Source: Methylomicrobium sp035916875 (GTDB lineage Bacteria; Pseudomonadota; Gammaproteobacteria; Methylococcales; Methylomonadaceae). From it: a DNA stretch of 5,352 nt. The translations under genes were made by a program, and so were the position numbers. Below the pieces are notes generated by a model. That model did no database searches. It was not told where the DNA came from and worked only from the letters and a program-made list of their open reading frames with translations. The stretch is from NCBI RefSeq assembly GCF_035916875.1, contig NZ_JAXUHN010000011.1, positions 1 through 5,352 on the forward strand, read 5' to 3'. Shown here in pieces: positions 5,263 through 5,352 of this stretch; positions within the stretch are counted from its first letter, which is position 1; every line of letters begins with the position of its first letter.

Positions 5263-5352
5263 CCCTCTCCTGCTGGAGAGGGTTGGGGTGAGGAGGATCA
5301 AAAATAAGGAAAAATACTTTATTTTGATCCCCCCATCCCAACCTTCTCCCGA
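5263..5352. repeat. REP hairpin and start of its inverted partner (REPIN-like), cut by the window end
   Basis: CCCTCTCC-TGCT-GGAGAGGG (5263-5282) is a perfect 8-bp hairpin followed by the REP-like tail TTGGGGTGAGGAGG. Further right GGATCAAAAATAA (5294-5306) is mirrored by TTATTTTGATCC (5320-5331), and the tail is mirrored by CCCCATCCCAACCTTCTCCC (5331-5350). The two halves thus form a large imperfect inverted repeat around an A-rich centre. This is the layout of a REP doublet (REPIN or BIME). The second hairpin is incomplete because the window ends. The CCCTCTCC...GGAGAGGGTTGGGGTGAG family is, from memory, widespread among proteobacteria and is mobilised by RAYT (TnpA_REP) transposases in other hosts. 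Confidence 0.85.

Overview
The window looks like a piece of a gammaproteobacterial chromosome, most plausibly from a methanotroph of the Methylococcales. That placement is an inference. It rests on a Neisseria/Pseudomonas-type major pilin behind a sigma-54 promoter, a degenerate Uma2-type gene, REP-like elements, and a dense cluster of GGGACGGGGTT/AACCCCGTCCC palindromes of a kind I associate with those genomes. No RNA gene, CRISPR array or complete mobile element is visible.

Layout: (1) 1-600 is a non-coding mosaic of palindromic repeats (two repeat modules, several copies, with internal deletions and duplications). (2) 603-1049 on the minus strand encodes a complete type IVa major prepilin. 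It has its own ribosome binding site and a well-spaced sigma-54 promoter at 1098-1114. (3) 1050-1415 is an AT-rich divergent regulatory region with a strong dyad at 1256-1294. (4) 1416-2915 on the plus strand encodes a 499-residue cytoplasmic protein of unknown function. (5) 2939-3121 is the decayed C-terminal end of a Uma2-family (DUF820) nuclease gene with an in-frame TGA. (6) 3122-3395 is non-coding and carries a perfect 9-1-9 palindrome just upstream of the next operon. (7) 3396-5094 is a two-gene operon: a small exported single-lobe PstS-like phosphate-binding-type protein started at TTG, then an outer-membrane beta-barrel porin-like protein. (8) 5095-5352 is intergenic, with a run of twelve Gs and one REP hairpin plus the start of its inverted partner (a REPIN-like element cut by the window end).

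How the genes relate: the pilin and the 499-residue gene are divergent and share an upstream region, so co-regulation is possible but not shown. The PstS-like gene and the porin gene are separated by 13 bases and are very probably co-transcribed. One product would be exported and periplasmic and the other inserted in the outer membrane, which suggests a small-ligand uptake or sensing pair. I saw no convincing evidence of a wholly new defence or mobile system. The most unusual material is the repeat mosaic next to the pilin gene, the unrecognised 499-residue protein and the compact PstS-like/porin pair.
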